The translations under genes were made by a program, and so were the position numbers. 64,000 nt of DNA from Thalassovita gelatinovora (GTDB taxonomy: Bacteria > Pseudomonadota > Alphaproteobacteria > Rhodobacterales > Rhodobacteraceae): contig NZ_CYSA01000025.1 in assembly GCF_001458355.1 (NCBI RefSeq), positions 30,578-94,577 of the forward strand. The letters run 5' to 3'. The notes beneath the pieces were generated by a model. It had not been told where the DNA came from, did not search any database, and saw only the letters and a list, made by a program, of their open reading frames with translations. This document shows positions 41,769 through 50,713 of the stretch, piece by piece. How positions within the stretch are numbered: position 1 is the first letter of the stretch; each line of letters begins with the position of its first letter.

Positions 41769-44557
41769 ACCGAAACCGACAGGTCGCGCGCCAGCGCCGC
41801 GTCAATGATCGCACCCGCAGCAGCGGATTTGCCTTGTAGATCGGCCAGCAAGGTATCGACATCCGGCGCATCGGTTTCACGCAACAGCATAGCACACCCG
41901 CCCTGCCCTATCATGTCGGGATCAAGCGGTTTGTCACTTAACAGTTTCGACACCATCTGCAATTTCCAACATAGTTGATAAGACGCGATCAACGCATCGC
42001 TTTCGTTTTCCGTTAGCCAACCGCCACGCACCGCATCTTTCAACGATTCGGGCACGGATTGGGCGCAGGTGCCAAAGATCACCGCGCTGGCTTGCGCGAT
42101 CAGTTCAATATCCTGCAACCGGCCCGAACCAAGCTTGGCTTCCCACGGACCCGCAGGGGCTTTCGCCGCCGCGATCTTGCCACGCATGTCGGCCATATCT
42201 GCAATTACCTTGGCAACCTCATGCGGCGAGGTTAAAACCTCGCGCCGCACCTCTTCCACATCATTTGCGACCTCCGGGTCACCGGCAACGGCACGGGCAC
42301 GAGTCAGCGCCAAATGTTCCCAGGTCCAGGCTGCGGTCAGCTGATAATCGCGGAAACTGGCCAAACTGGTGGCAACCGGTCCTTGTGTGCCCGAGGGCCT
42401 GAGCCGCATGTCGATTTCATAAAGCCGCCCTTCTGGCAGCAAGGCGGTAACGGCGGTGACCATCGCTTGAGTCAACCTTGCATAATAGGCCCGTGTGGAC
42501 AGCGGACGGCGACCATCGGAACTTTCCACCCCATCGGCATCGTAGATCACGATAAGATCGAGATCCGAAGTGGCGTTCAGCCGCCGCGCCCCGAGCGACC
42601 CCATGCCCAGAACCATCGCACCGCGCCCCGGGCATGCCCCGTGTTTCAGGGCAAATTGCGCCACCACTTCAGGCCAGAGCGCGGCCAGAACTGCCTCGGC
42701 CAGGTCGGCATATTGCCCCGCCGCGCCGTCAGCATCGATCAAGCCGCGCAGGTGATGCACTCCGATCCGGAAATGCCATTCCTTGGCCCATCGCCGGGCC
42801 AGGTCGAGTTTACGTTCATAATCCGGCTCTGCACTCAGTTGGTCAGACAGATCATCGCGCAGCCGCGCCTGCCCCGGCCAGTCGGCAAAGAAATCGCCAC
42901 CGATCACCGCGTCAAAAACCGACGAATTGCGCGACAAAAACACCGCCAATCGCGGCGCGGTCCCGGCGATATCGACCAAAAGGTCGATCAATTGCGGGTT
43001 GGCTTCGAACAGCGATAGCAATTGCACACCGGCAGGCAGCCCGGCCAGAAATCCATCCATCGCAAGCAACGCTTCATCGGGTTTGGCGGCGCGTGCCAGT
43101 TGCTGAAACAGGCGCGGCGTTATCCGGTCAAAGATTTCCACGGCCCGCGACGACCGCAATGCCGGATAGCTGCGCCAGCGCCGCACCATTTCACGGTTCG
43201 CCGGGTCCACATCCAAGGTTTCGGTTGACGGCGCGGCATCGGGGGCAAAAAAGCCTTCGGTCAAATCATGCACCTGTTCCAGCCGCCGGCGCAGATCGGT
43301 TTTCAAGTCATCCAGATCGCGACCCAGGAAACAAGCGATGCGCTGCATCCCTTCGGAGCTGTTCGGCAAAGCGTGTGTCTGGGCATCATTGACCATCTGG
43401 ATCCGATGTTCGACCTGACGGTGGAAGCGGTAATGATCGGTCAGTTTTTCGGCCGCGTCCGTGCCGATCCATCCCTTTTCGGACAGCACCCCCAGCCCCT
43501 CGACCGTGCCGCGCACTTGCAAATCGGAATCGCGCCCGCCCGCGATCAACTGCCGGGTTTGGGTGAAAAATTCAATTTCCCGGATACCGCCACGGCCAAG
43601 TTTCATGTTGTGGCCATATAGGTCCAGCTTGCCGCCCAGACCTTTGTGTTCGCGGATACGCAAACGCATGTCATGGGCATCCTGAATCGCGGCAAAATCC
43701 AGATGTTTGCGCCAAACGAAGGGGCGCAAGGTTTTCAGAAACGCCCCCCCTGCCGCGATGTCACCCGCTGCCGGGCGCGCCTTGATATAAGCGGCGCGTT
43801 CCCATGTGCGACCGACGCTTTCGTAGTAGTTTTCCGCCGCAGCCATCGCCATGCAGACCGGGGTGACGGACGGATCAGGACGAAGCCGCAGATCGGTGCG
43901 GAAAACATACCCTTCGGCGGTCAGATCCGACAGCATGGCGGCCATTTTCCGCGTTGCCCGCACCAAGGATGAACGCGCCTCATGATAGTCCGCACGGTCA
44001 TAGCGGCTTTCGTCGAACAGACAGATCAGGTCAATATCCGACGAATAGTTCAGTTCATACGCCCCCATCTTGCCCATCGCAAACACTGCCATATGACCGG
44101 CGGTTTCGATATCGTCTTCGGTTGCGCCGGGCAGTTTTCCGCGTTTGATTTCTGCCGCCACCGCAGCCTGCAACGCCAATTGGCAAGCTGTATCGGCCAA
44201 CCGGGTCAGGGTGCCGGTGACCTGTTCAAGCGTCCAGACCCCGCCGCAATCGGCCAGCCCGGTCAGCAAAGCGATGCGCCTTTTGGCTTGACGCAATGCG
44301 TTGGACAGTTGATCCGGCGGGCAGTCCCTCAATTGGGCGAACAAGCTATCGACCGCGCCTTCTGGCGCGTCGAACGCGGGCAAGATCCAATCGCGTTCCT
44401 TTTCCATCAGCGATTTGAGGTAAGGGCTGCATCCGGCAACCCCGCTCAAAAGCTCGGACAGTTCGGGCGGCTGGTCGGGAAACAGGTCAAGCACTTCGTT
44501 TCCGAGTTCGGGATCGAAGGCGATGGGCTGTTGAGTCATTCGGGATGTGAAATTCAT
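41765..44557 (-). CDS. glnE: Glutamine synthetase adenylyltransferase/adenylyl-removing enzyme
   Basis: 930 residues from ATG 44557; an ATG at 44593 adds 12 residues. Two nucleotidyltransferase domains: N-terminal removase with MGKMGAYELNYSSDIDLICLFD (the GE/D-x-D site) and C-terminal transferase with LGMGSLGARRLNATSDLDLIVIYD. Each is followed by a GlnD PII-uridylyltransferase-type helical region (DMRLRIREHKGLGGKLDLYGHNMKLGRGGIREIEF, and ... MRGKIAAAKAPAGPWEAKLGSGRLQDIELI). It adds or removes AMP on glutamine synthetase according to the PII state. It is slightly shorter than E. coli GlnE. Divergent from the YbaK gene. Confidence 0.93.
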   Translation of the reverse strand: MNFTSRMTQQPIAFDPELGNEVLDLFPDQPPELSELLSGVAGCSPYLKSLMEKERDWILPAFDAPEGAVDSLFAQLRDCPPDQLSNALRQAKRRIALLTGLADCGGVWTLEQVTGTLTRLADTACQLALQAAVAAEIKRGKLPGATEDDIETAGHMAVFAMGKMGAYELNYSSDIDLICLFDESRYDRADYHEARSSLVRATRKMAAMLSDLTAEGYVFRTDLRLRPDPSVTPVCMAMAAAENYYESVGRTWERAAYIKARPAAGDIAAGGAFLKTLRPFVWRKHLDFAAIQDAHDMRLRIREHKGLGGKLDLYGHNMKLGRGGIREIEFFTQTRQLIAGGRDSDLQVRGTVEGLGVLSEKGWIGTDAAEKLTDHYRFHRQVEHRIQMVNDAQTHALPNSSEGMQRIACFLGRDLDDLKTDLRRRLEQVHDLTEGFFAPDAAPSTETLDVDPANREMVRRWRSYPALRSSRAVEIFDRITPRLFQQLARAAKPDEALLAMDGFLAGLPAGVQLLSLFEANPQLIDLLVDIAGTAPRLAVFLSRNSSVFDAVIGGDFFADWPGQARLRDDLSDQLSAEPDYERKLDLARRWAKEWHFRIGVHHLRGLIDADGAAGQYADLAEAVLAALWPEVVAQFALKHGACPGRGAMVLGMGSLGARRLNATSDLDLIVIYDADGVESSDGRRPLSTRAYYARLTQAMVTAVTALLPEGRLYEIDMRLRPSGTQGPVATSLASFRDYQLTAAWTWEHLALTRARAVAGDPEVANDVEEVRREVLTSPHEVAKVIADMADMRGKIAAAKAPAGPWEAKLGSGRLQDIELIAQASAVIFGTCAQSVPESLKDAVRGGWLTENESDALIASYQLCWKLQMVSKLLSDKPLDPDMIGQGGCAMLLRETDAPDVDTLLADLQGKSAAAGAIIDAALARDLSVSV

Positions 44558-44700
44558 AGTCGCAAGTTGTATCGTCGTGCCCGTGCGGGTCAATGACGCG
44601 GATCAATTTGACGGTCGAATTATGGCCGCCTGACCGGGCTAGCCGCTCGTGTCCATCTGCGCTATCGCTTGAGACAAACCATCCACTGAAAGGCCCCTCA

Positions 44701-45174
44701 ATGAGCAAAAGCCTCAAACGCGTGAAAAAAGCGTTGGAAGACGCCGGTATCGAAGCCGAGATCAAGGAACTGGGATTGGCGCGCACCGCGCAACAAGCTG
44801 CGGATGTGGCCGGATGTGATCTGGACCAGATTGCCAAATCTATGATTTTCAAAGGCGAATCCAGCGGCGCGGCGATCCTGTTCCTGACCGCGGGCGGGAA
44901 TCAGGTCGACACCGCCAAAGCCAGCGCGGTGGCGGGCGAAACATTGGGTAAGGCGGATGCGGCGCTGATCCGAGCCCAAACCGGCTTTGCCATCGGCGGC
45001 GTCGCACCGGTCGGGCACCTCAACCCGATCCGCGCTTTCCTTGATCCGCGGCTGCTGGACTATGATACGATCTGGGCCGCAGCGGGCACGCCACACCATA
45101 TTTTTGAACTCCAATCAACTGAACTACCGCGCTTAACTGGGTCACAAGTTGCTGATTTCACTTCACAATATTAA
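44701..45174 (+). CDS. YbaK/EbsC family aminoacyl-tRNA deacylase
   Basis: 157 residues from ATG 44701. The YbaK/ProX fold: TAQQAADVAGCDLDQIAKSMIFKGES, LFLTAGGNQVDTAKASAVAG, FAIGGVAPVGHLNPIRAFLDPRLL. The conserved Lys of the KS(M/L)IFK motif is present. The family removes wrongly charged amino acids from tRNA (YbaK removes Cys from tRNA-Pro). The exact substrate cannot be read off. Monocistronic in appearance. Confidence 0.88.
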   Translation: MSKSLKRVKKALEDAGIEAEIKELGLARTAQQAADVAGCDLDQIAKSMIFKGESSGAAILFLTAGGNQVDTAKASAVAGETLGKADAALIRAQTGFAIGGVAPVGHLNPIRAFLDPRLLDYDTIWAAAGTPHHIFELQSTELPRLTGSQVADFTSQY

Positions 45175-45276
45175 ATAATGTAAATTTCTTTTACATCTCG
45201 TCTTGCAATATCTTCCCAAGGTGCCAATCTATTTAATGTGAAAGACATTCACATAGACATAACGATGGAGAGATTA

Positions 45277-45705
45277 ATGACACCCGCCGCCGCCTATTCT
45301 TCCACGCCGCAAGCACGCATGTCGTGGTTGTCCAAATCCGAGGCCTGGCTTGATAGCAAGGGCAAGGGCGCTTGGATCGCAGCCATGGTCCTTGGCTTTG
45401 TATTTTTCTGGCCTGTTGGCCTTGCCCTTCTCTTTTACATGATATGGAGCAAACAGATGTTCGGCAAAAACTGTAGACACCGCGCCCACCGCACGCAGCA
45501 TGGGTTTCACGCGATGAAATCAAGCGGCAACACCGCTTTTGATGCCTACAAGACCGACACCCTGCGCCGACTGGAACATGAACAGGACGATTTCGAAGCC
45601 TTTCTTCAGCGTCTGCGCGACGCCAAAGACAAGGCCGAGTTCGACGAATTCATGGATGAACGCGCCAAGACCGCCGCAGAGGGCCGCAAAGAAGAAGACG
45701 CATAA
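45277..45705 (+). CDS. DUF2852 domain-containing membrane protein
   Basis: 142 residues from ATG 45277 (GGAG six bases upstream); an earlier ATG at 45238 lacks such a site. One membrane segment (AAMVLGFVFFWPVGLALLFYMIW, with the GFVFFWPVGLALL pattern), a basic stretch, and a charged helical C-terminus (TDTLRRLEHEQDDFEAFLQRLRDAKDKAEFDEFMDER). DUF2852 proteins are common in alphaproteobacteria and of unknown function. A terminator-like hairpin follows. Confidence 0.85.
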   Translation: MTPAAAYSSTPQARMSWLSKSEAWLDSKGKGAWIAAMVLGFVFFWPVGLALLFYMIWSKQMFGKNCRHRAHRTQHGFHAMKSSGNTAFDAYKTDTLRRLEHEQDDFEAFLQRLRDAKDKAEFDEFMDERAKTAAEGRKEEDA

Positions 45706-45720
45706 TCCACATCCCCGAGG

Positions 45721-45747
45721 ATCGGTCCGGTCAGCGCCCGGACCGAT
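45721..45747 (+). terminator. Hairpin after the DUF2852 gene
   Basis: Perfect 10-bp stem ATCGGTCCGG/CCGGACCGAT with a 7-base loop, followed by TATT. The T-run is weak. Confidence 0.5.
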
Positions 45748-45768
45748 TATTCATGAAAGGATACTGAG

Positions 45769-46218
45769 ATGAGTCAGGTTGACTGGCATTTGCCCGACCC
45801 CCGCACCCAGCCTGAATTTTATGACGATGTGACGATGAAACGCTTGATCGCCTTCTTGGTCGACACAGTGCTGATCGTGCTGATATGCCTTGCGATCTTG
45901 CCTTTTACGGTTTTCACAGGGATCTTTTTCTTCCCGTTTTTGATGTTTGTCGTTGGTTTTGCCTATCGCGTTATCACCCTTACAAACGGGTCGGCAACAT
46001 TGGGAATGCGGCTGACCGCGATCGAATTTCGCGACCAGCATGGTCGGCGTTTCAACCTGTCGCTGGCGTTCCTTCATACGCTGGGCCTAAGCGTTTCCTT
46101 TGCGATCCCGATCCTACAGGTTATTTCGGTTGTCCTGATGGCCACGACCGAACGCGGTCAGGGTCTGAGCGATAATGTGCTCGGCACGGTTGCGCTGAAT
46201 AAGGAAGCCCGGCGCTAA
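45769..46218 (+). CDS. RDD family membrane protein
   Basis: 149 residues. The RDD motif region is KRLIAFLVDTVLIVLICLAILP (R..D pattern at helix 1), a second helix FFFPFLMFVVGFAYRVITL, then SATLGMRLTAIEFRDQHGRR, and a third helix region LSVSFAIPILQVISVVLM. RDD proteins are three-helix membrane proteins of unclear function; some are linked to ion transport. AAAGGA-type ribosome site before ATG. It is followed 118 bases later by bpt. Confidence 0.88.
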   Translation: MSQVDWHLPDPRTQPEFYDDVTMKRLIAFLVDTVLIVLICLAILPFTVFTGIFFFPFLMFVVGFAYRVITLTNGSATLGMRLTAIEFRDQHGRRFNLSLAFLHTLGLSVSFAIPILQVISVVLMATTERGQGLSDNVLGTVALNKEARR

Positions 46219-46336
46219 AGCCCTGAAATCGGGGGCGATTTATTGGGGCTCCCCGGTTTTCGAATGTCAAAACATCGACTCTTGGCGCAGTGGCCGTTGG
46301 CTGATATCTTTGTTCCGATTTCAGTAATTGGACACC

Positions 46337-47161
46337 ATGCGACATACTTTACCTCTTGCCCCACAATTTTATGTGACCGCGCCACAACCTTGCCCCTATC
46401 TGGCCGACCGGATGGAACGCAAACTGTTCACCGCTTTGCAGGGGGACGCTGCGAATCTGCTGAATGACAGCCTGTCTCAGCAGGGATTCCGCCGGTCACA
46501 GAACGTGCTTTATCGCCCGTCCTGCACCGATTGCGCGGCCTGCCTGTCAGCACGGATCAGGGTCGATGGGTTCCAGCCAAACAAAAGCCAGCGCCGCACT
46601 AGGAAACGCAATGCCAACCTCGTGCGCCGGGCGACTTCGCCTTGGGCCACCGAAGAACAATACGATCTGTTTCGCCGCTATCTCGACAGCCGCCATGCCG
46701 ATGGTGGCATGGCCGATATGGATGTATTCGAATTTGCCGCCATGGTCGAAGAAACACCGATCCGCACCCGGGTGGTGGAATATGTCGACAGCGACACCGG
46801 CAAGCTGGCCGCTGTTTGCCTGACCGACCTTTTGGCCGACGGCACCAGCATGGTCTATTCGTTCTATGATCCCAAGCGCCAGCGCGACAGTCTGGGCACT
46901 TATGTGATCCTCGACCATATCGAAATTGCCCGCGAATCCGGGCTGCCTTATGTCTATCTGGGCTATTGGGTGCAAAGCAGCGGCAAGATGGGCTACAAAT
47001 CCCGTTTTTCCGGGTTGGAAGTCTTCAAGGCCGGTCGCTGGGAAGCGTTCCAAGGCGAAGAGGCTTATTCGTCCGAACTGCATCCGCTGTCGACCGATCC
47101 GATTGCCGAACAAGTCGCGAATATCTCACTTCCAGATCTCAGCCAACCAGTGAAGCGCTGA
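46337..47161 (+). CDS. bpt: Aspartate/glutamate leucyltransferase (Bpt, N-end rule)
   Basis: 274 residues from ATG 46337 (three codons shorter than the longest frame). ATE/Bpt family: [50 protein letters not shown] with the conserved CxxC pair, [33 protein letters not shown]. It uses charged tRNA to add Leu to proteins with N-terminal Asp or Glu so that ClpS-ClpAP degrades them. A strong bidirectional terminator follows. Confidence 0.92.
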   Translation: MRHTLPLAPQFYVTAPQPCPYLADRMERKLFTALQGDAANLLNDSLSQQGFRRSQNVLYRPSCTDCAACLSARIRVDGFQPNKSQRRTRKRNANLVRRATSPWATEEQYDLFRRYLDSRHADGGMADMDVFEFAAMVEETPIRTRVVEYVDSDTGKLAAVCLTDLLADGTSMVYSFYDPKRQRDSLGTYVILDHIEIARESGLPYVYLGYWVQSSGKMGYKSRFSGLEVFKAGRWEAFQGEEAYSSELHPLSTDPIAEQVANISLPDLSQPVKR

Positions 47162-47258
47162 ACAACGGTGTTATGGGAGTTGTGTATCACCGGTGCAGGA
47201 TCGCCCGGGGGGCTCAACTGTGGCTGACACCCCGATGAAAATCACAAGCGCAAGTGAA

Positions 47259-47286
47259 AAAAGCCGCCCCGAACGGGGCGGCTTTT
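47259..47286. terminator. Bidirectional rho-independent terminator
   Basis: A 12-bp stem AAAAGCCGCCCC/GGGGCGGCTTTT with GAAC loop, flanked by A-run and T-run, between the convergent bpt and TRAP permease genes. Confidence 0.85.
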
Positions 47287-47310
47287 CTGTTTGCTAAAGC
47301 TGTCAGCAGA

Positions 47311-49665
47311 TCAATTCGGGATCAGCGCCGGCACAATCGTCACGATCGACGGGAAGAACCACAAGATCCCCAAACCAAGGACCTGAATCAACACGAAAGG
47401 AATGATTCCGCGATAGATATGGCCCGTTGTAACGCTCGCCGGGGCGACCCCGCGCAGATAGAACAGCGCGAAACCGAATGGCGGCGTCAGGAACGAGGTC
47501 TGAAGGTTCACCGCGATCATGATCGTCACCCATTTGGGATCGAACGTACCGCCATAGATGACCGGCCCAACGATCGGGATCACGATATAGATGATTTCCA
47601 GGAAATCGAGTACGAAGCCAAGGATGAAGAGCACCAACATCACGATCAGGAAGACCGTGAATTCGTTGTCGAAGCTTTTCAGGAACTGCTGGATATAGTC
47701 TTCACCTCCGAAGGAGATCACCACCAAGTTCAACAGTTGCGACCCGATCAGGATGGTGAACACCATCGAGGTCACCTTGGCCGTTTCTCGTACCACAGGG
47801 GTCAGAACACCCGAGCGGAACAGTGTCCAACAACTGTAGAACAGACCAAAGGCCGCATAGAGATAGGTAGCATAGGCGACGAAAAACGCTACCCAGCTTT
47901 CGAAGCTGACTTCCGGTTGGTTGATCCGGAGATCGAAGTTGACGCCAACAAGAATGGAGATGATCACCGCGAAAGTGGACCATATCACAACCTTGCCGGA
48001 TTTGTCTTCTTCCCGCAGTTTGCGGTACGCAGCCAGCATGAGGGCACCGCCCGCTCCAAGCGCCGCAGCCGGCGTCGGGTTGGTGATACCGCCCAAGATC
48101 GATCCCAGCACCGCAACGATTAGAACCAGCGGTGGGAAAACCACCCGGATCAGTTCGTTCTTGGTCAGCCGTATGGCCGCTTCTTTGCAGCCATATAGCG
48201 TGATCGCAAGAGGGATCAGCAACCACAGAACCGTTACCCCGGAACTGCTTGTCGGAGCGATCAGGACGATATCTGCGATCACCGCCAAGATCACGCCAAT
48301 CGCGCCGATGATCAGCGGGCGCGGATCGGACGAAGGACTGGTGCCACGTGCCCATGCCAATGTGACAGACAGCAGCAGCAGCAAGACCGCCACGCCGACG
48401 CCGATCGGAGCCGCAGCTTCGGCCTTGGCCGCAACGCGTTCTGCGATTTCTTCCTGGCTGAGTTTGCGGCTCTCTTTGACCCCGCCTGCATCGTCGATTG
48501 CTACCTGCTGCGCAATTGCGGCATCCCAAGCCTCTTGCCCGTGCAGTTCAATCATCGACGCTTTGCATTCGTCATCGACATTGGTGCGCAACGATGCATT
48601 GGCACCAACATCGGTAAAGCTGTCCACATGCAGGTTTTGGCTACCGATAATCCCAACCGACCCCAACAGGAAGGCCCCGCCGATCAGTGCAATCGGAACC
48701 CCGAGGAACCACGTAAGGCCTTCACGGCGCGAAATCGGCTCACCACTGCTTGCTCCCATTTCCACCGCCGGTGCTTTTGACGGATTCATCAACGCATAAC
48801 CAAAGGCATAAAGTGCATAAAGCAGCGCCAACAGAATGCCAGGCAATAGTGCAGCTTGGAATAGTGTGCCAACCGACACCACGGCCGGTTCGCCCAGATA
48901 AGTCAAAGCATCGCTACATCCCGCCGACTGCGCCCGTGCTTCCTGCGCCGTCGAATATAGATCACCTGCCAGCGTGCCCAGCAGAACGATCACGATTGAA
49001 GGCGGAATGATCTGCCCCAAGGTGCCGCTTGCCGCGATCACGCCGGTGGCGATCTCGGGTGAATAATTGTGCCGCAGCATGGTGGGCAGCGACAACAGAC
49101 CCATTGTGACAACGGTAGCCCCCACGATCCCGGTCGATGCCGCCAGAAATGCGCCCACGACCACCACCGATACGGCCAACCCGCCCGGCAGCGGACCGAA
49201 GACCCGCGCCATTGTCGTCAGCAGATCGTTGGCGATCTTCGAGCGTTCCAATGTAATGCCCATCAGCACGAACATCAGTACCGCCAGCAGCGTTTCGATA
49301 GACTGGCCCGCCAGCACCCGTTCGTTCATGCGGTTCACAACGAAAGACACATTCCGGTCCATCGCGGTTTCCCATCCGCCAGGGAAAACCGATTCTGCCA
49401 CCCGTGGTAAGTCCGGGTATCGGAAGATCGAAATTGAATCGGGTTTGACACCGGAACTGACTAGGTTCTGATACATGGCAGAACCAGTATCTATGGCTTG
49501 ATGTACCAAAAGTCCCGCACTGTCCAGCGCGGCGATAATCCCGAACGCGATGATCCCGGCGCCACCAATGGCAAAGGCCACTGGAAATCCCGAAAGAATG
49601 CCCCCGAAGAGGCAGAAAAAGACGATAATCAGGCCGATTTCGACCCCATCAAGTCCAAATAGCAT
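47311..49665 (-). CDS. dctM: TRAP transporter large permease subunit, expanded form
   Basis: 784 residues, against about 430 for standard DctM. The N-terminal part (1-300) has DctM signatures: GFPVAFAIGGAGIIAFG, MFVLMGITLERSKIANDLL, GATVVTMGLLSLPTMLRHNYSPEIATGVIAASGTLGQIIPPSIVIVLLG. The C-terminal part (about 640-784) resumes them: FDNEFTVFLIVMLVLFILGFVLDFLEIIYIVIPIVGP and TSFLTPPFGFALFYLRGVAP. The roughly 300-residue insert between carries several more membrane helices and a soluble loop (about 340-400, KASMIELHGQEAWDAAIAQQV). It works with dctQ and dctP in Na+-driven uptake of an organic acid. Confidence 0.9.
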   Translation of the reverse strand: MLFGLDGVEIGLIIVFFCLFGGILSGFPVAFAIGGAGIIAFGIIAALDSAGLLVHQAIDTGSAMYQNLVSSGVKPDSISIFRYPDLPRVAESVFPGGWETAMDRNVSFVVNRMNERVLAGQSIETLLAVLMFVLMGITLERSKIANDLLTTMARVFGPLPGGLAVSVVVVGAFLAASTGIVGATVVTMGLLSLPTMLRHNYSPEIATGVIAASGTLGQIIPPSIVIVLLGTLAGDLYSTAQEARAQSAGCSDALTYLGEPAVVSVGTLFQAALLPGILLALLYALYAFGYALMNPSKAPAVEMGASSGEPISRREGLTWFLGVPIALIGGAFLLGSVGIIGSQNLHVDSFTDVGANASLRTNVDDECKASMIELHGQEAWDAAIAQQVAIDDAGGVKESRKLSQEEIAERVAAKAEAAAPIGVGVAVLLLLLSVTLAWARGTSPSSDPRPLIIGAIGVILAVIADIVLIAPTSSSGVTVLWLLIPLAITLYGCKEAAIRLTKNELIRVVFPPLVLIVAVLGSILGGITNPTPAAALGAGGALMLAAYRKLREEDKSGKVVIWSTFAVIISILVGVNFDLRINQPEVSFESWVAFFVAYATYLYAAFGLFYSCWTLFRSGVLTPVVRETAKVTSMVFTILIGSQLLNLVVISFGGEDYIQQFLKSFDNEFTVFLIVMLVLFILGFVLDFLEIIYIVIPIVGPVIYGGTFDPKWVTIMIAVNLQTSFLTPPFGFALFYLRGVAPASVTTGHIYRGIIPFVLIQVLGLGILWFFPSIVTIVPALIPN

Positions 49666-49679
49666 TGTTCACTGCCCTT

Positions 49680-50615
49680 TTAATGCGTGCCTTCGTAGGC
49701 TTCTTCACCCTCGCCAAGCGAATCTTTGTCGAGGTACTTCTTTTCGCTTTCTGCACCTTCACGAAATTCCATATAGGATCGGTACAGTAGCGCGATAGCT
49801 TGGATGAAAACCATCGCTGCAAAACCGCAGAGCAAGATCTTGAACAGAAAATATCCGTTGAATCCGTTCGGGCTGAAACCGATGGTTTCAACGTTCCAAC
49901 GCAAGGCTCGAGATTTCATCAACAACCGCTCGAGATGATCGCTGGCCGAAGGTTTCGGAACAATCAAGTGCCGCCACAAGAAGAACCAGCCATACATCCA
50001 AATCAGGACCGCCATCGGCATCATGAAGAACAGAGCGCCGAACATGTCGATCACCTTTTTGGTGCGGAACTTAACACCGGCATAAATCAGATCCACCCGG
50101 ACATGACCGCCTTGGACGAAGGTGTAAGTCGCGCAAAGTGTCACAACCAGCGCGTTGTAAAGTTTCAGTTCCTCAGAAAACCAACTGATATCTCTATCGA
50201 AAGCGAGGCCAAAACCGAACGTCAGGTTCGGACTGGCAAAGATACGCTGCACGAACACAATGACAACCTGCTGCAGCATCATGAGCAGACCAGCCCAAGC
50301 AAAGAACCGTCCAACCGTGTTGGCAAACCCTTCCAGCCCGCGCACCACTGCCCAGAGTATGCGTGTATTCCACAACCCAACGATGGTAAGAATCGAGAAC
50401 AGAGTAAAGACGACGAAAAAGAACTCGATCGACCCTCCGTAATAGACAAAGCGCATAATCGCTTCTTTGTCGGACCAGTCCAGCCAGAGCTTCGGATGCG
50501 AGACCGCGTAACCGAAATTATAAAACGACATGAGGATGTTCTGAAACAACCAGATCACGCCATCACCTAATGCACCCAGGGCCTGTCCGAGAGTGACAGA
50601 GCTTTCTTCCTGCAT
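49680..50615 (-). CDS. dctQ: TRAP transporter small permease subunit, expanded form
   Basis: 311 residues; typical DctQ has about 160-200. FFVVFTLFSILTIVGLWNTRILWAVVRG, FAWAGLLMMLQQVVIVFVQRIF, then the DctQ core LVVTLCATYTFVQGGHVRVDLIYAGVKFRTKKVIDMFGALFFMMPMAVLIWMYGWFF, and a last helix FKILLCGFAAMVFIQAIALLYRSYME. The extra N-terminal ~100 residues add two or so helices. The dctM start is 14 bases downstream. The pairing of enlarged Q and M implies they co-evolved. Confidence 0.88.
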   Translation of the reverse strand: MQEESSVTLGQALGALGDGVIWLFQNILMSFYNFGYAVSHPKLWLDWSDKEAIMRFVYYGGSIEFFFVVFTLFSILTIVGLWNTRILWAVVRGLEGFANTVGRFFAWAGLLMMLQQVVIVFVQRIFASPNLTFGFGLAFDRDISWFSEELKLYNALVVTLCATYTFVQGGHVRVDLIYAGVKFRTKKVIDMFGALFFMMPMAVLIWMYGWFFLWRHLIVPKPSASDHLERLLMKSRALRWNVETIGFSPNGFNGYFLFKILLCGFAAMVFIQAIALLYRSYMEFREGAESEKKYLDKDSLGEGEEAYEGTH

Positions 50616-50670
50616 GATTCCCCCCGTTTTCCCTTTGTAGGGATTTCGCTTGGCGCTAAGACACCAGAAA

Positions 50671-50693
50671 GGGCTCCTGAACGACAGGAGCCC
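50671..50693 (-). terminator. Intercistronic hairpin between dctP and dctQ
   Basis: GGGCTCCTG/CAGGAGCCC, perfect 9-bp stem with 5-base loop, 20 bases past the dctP stop in the direction of transcription; TTT follows on the minus strand. It probably lets most transcripts end or be stabilised after dctP, giving more binding protein than permease. Confidence 0.65.
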
Positions 50694-50713
50694 CCAGTTT
50701 TTAAGTCCTGCGA

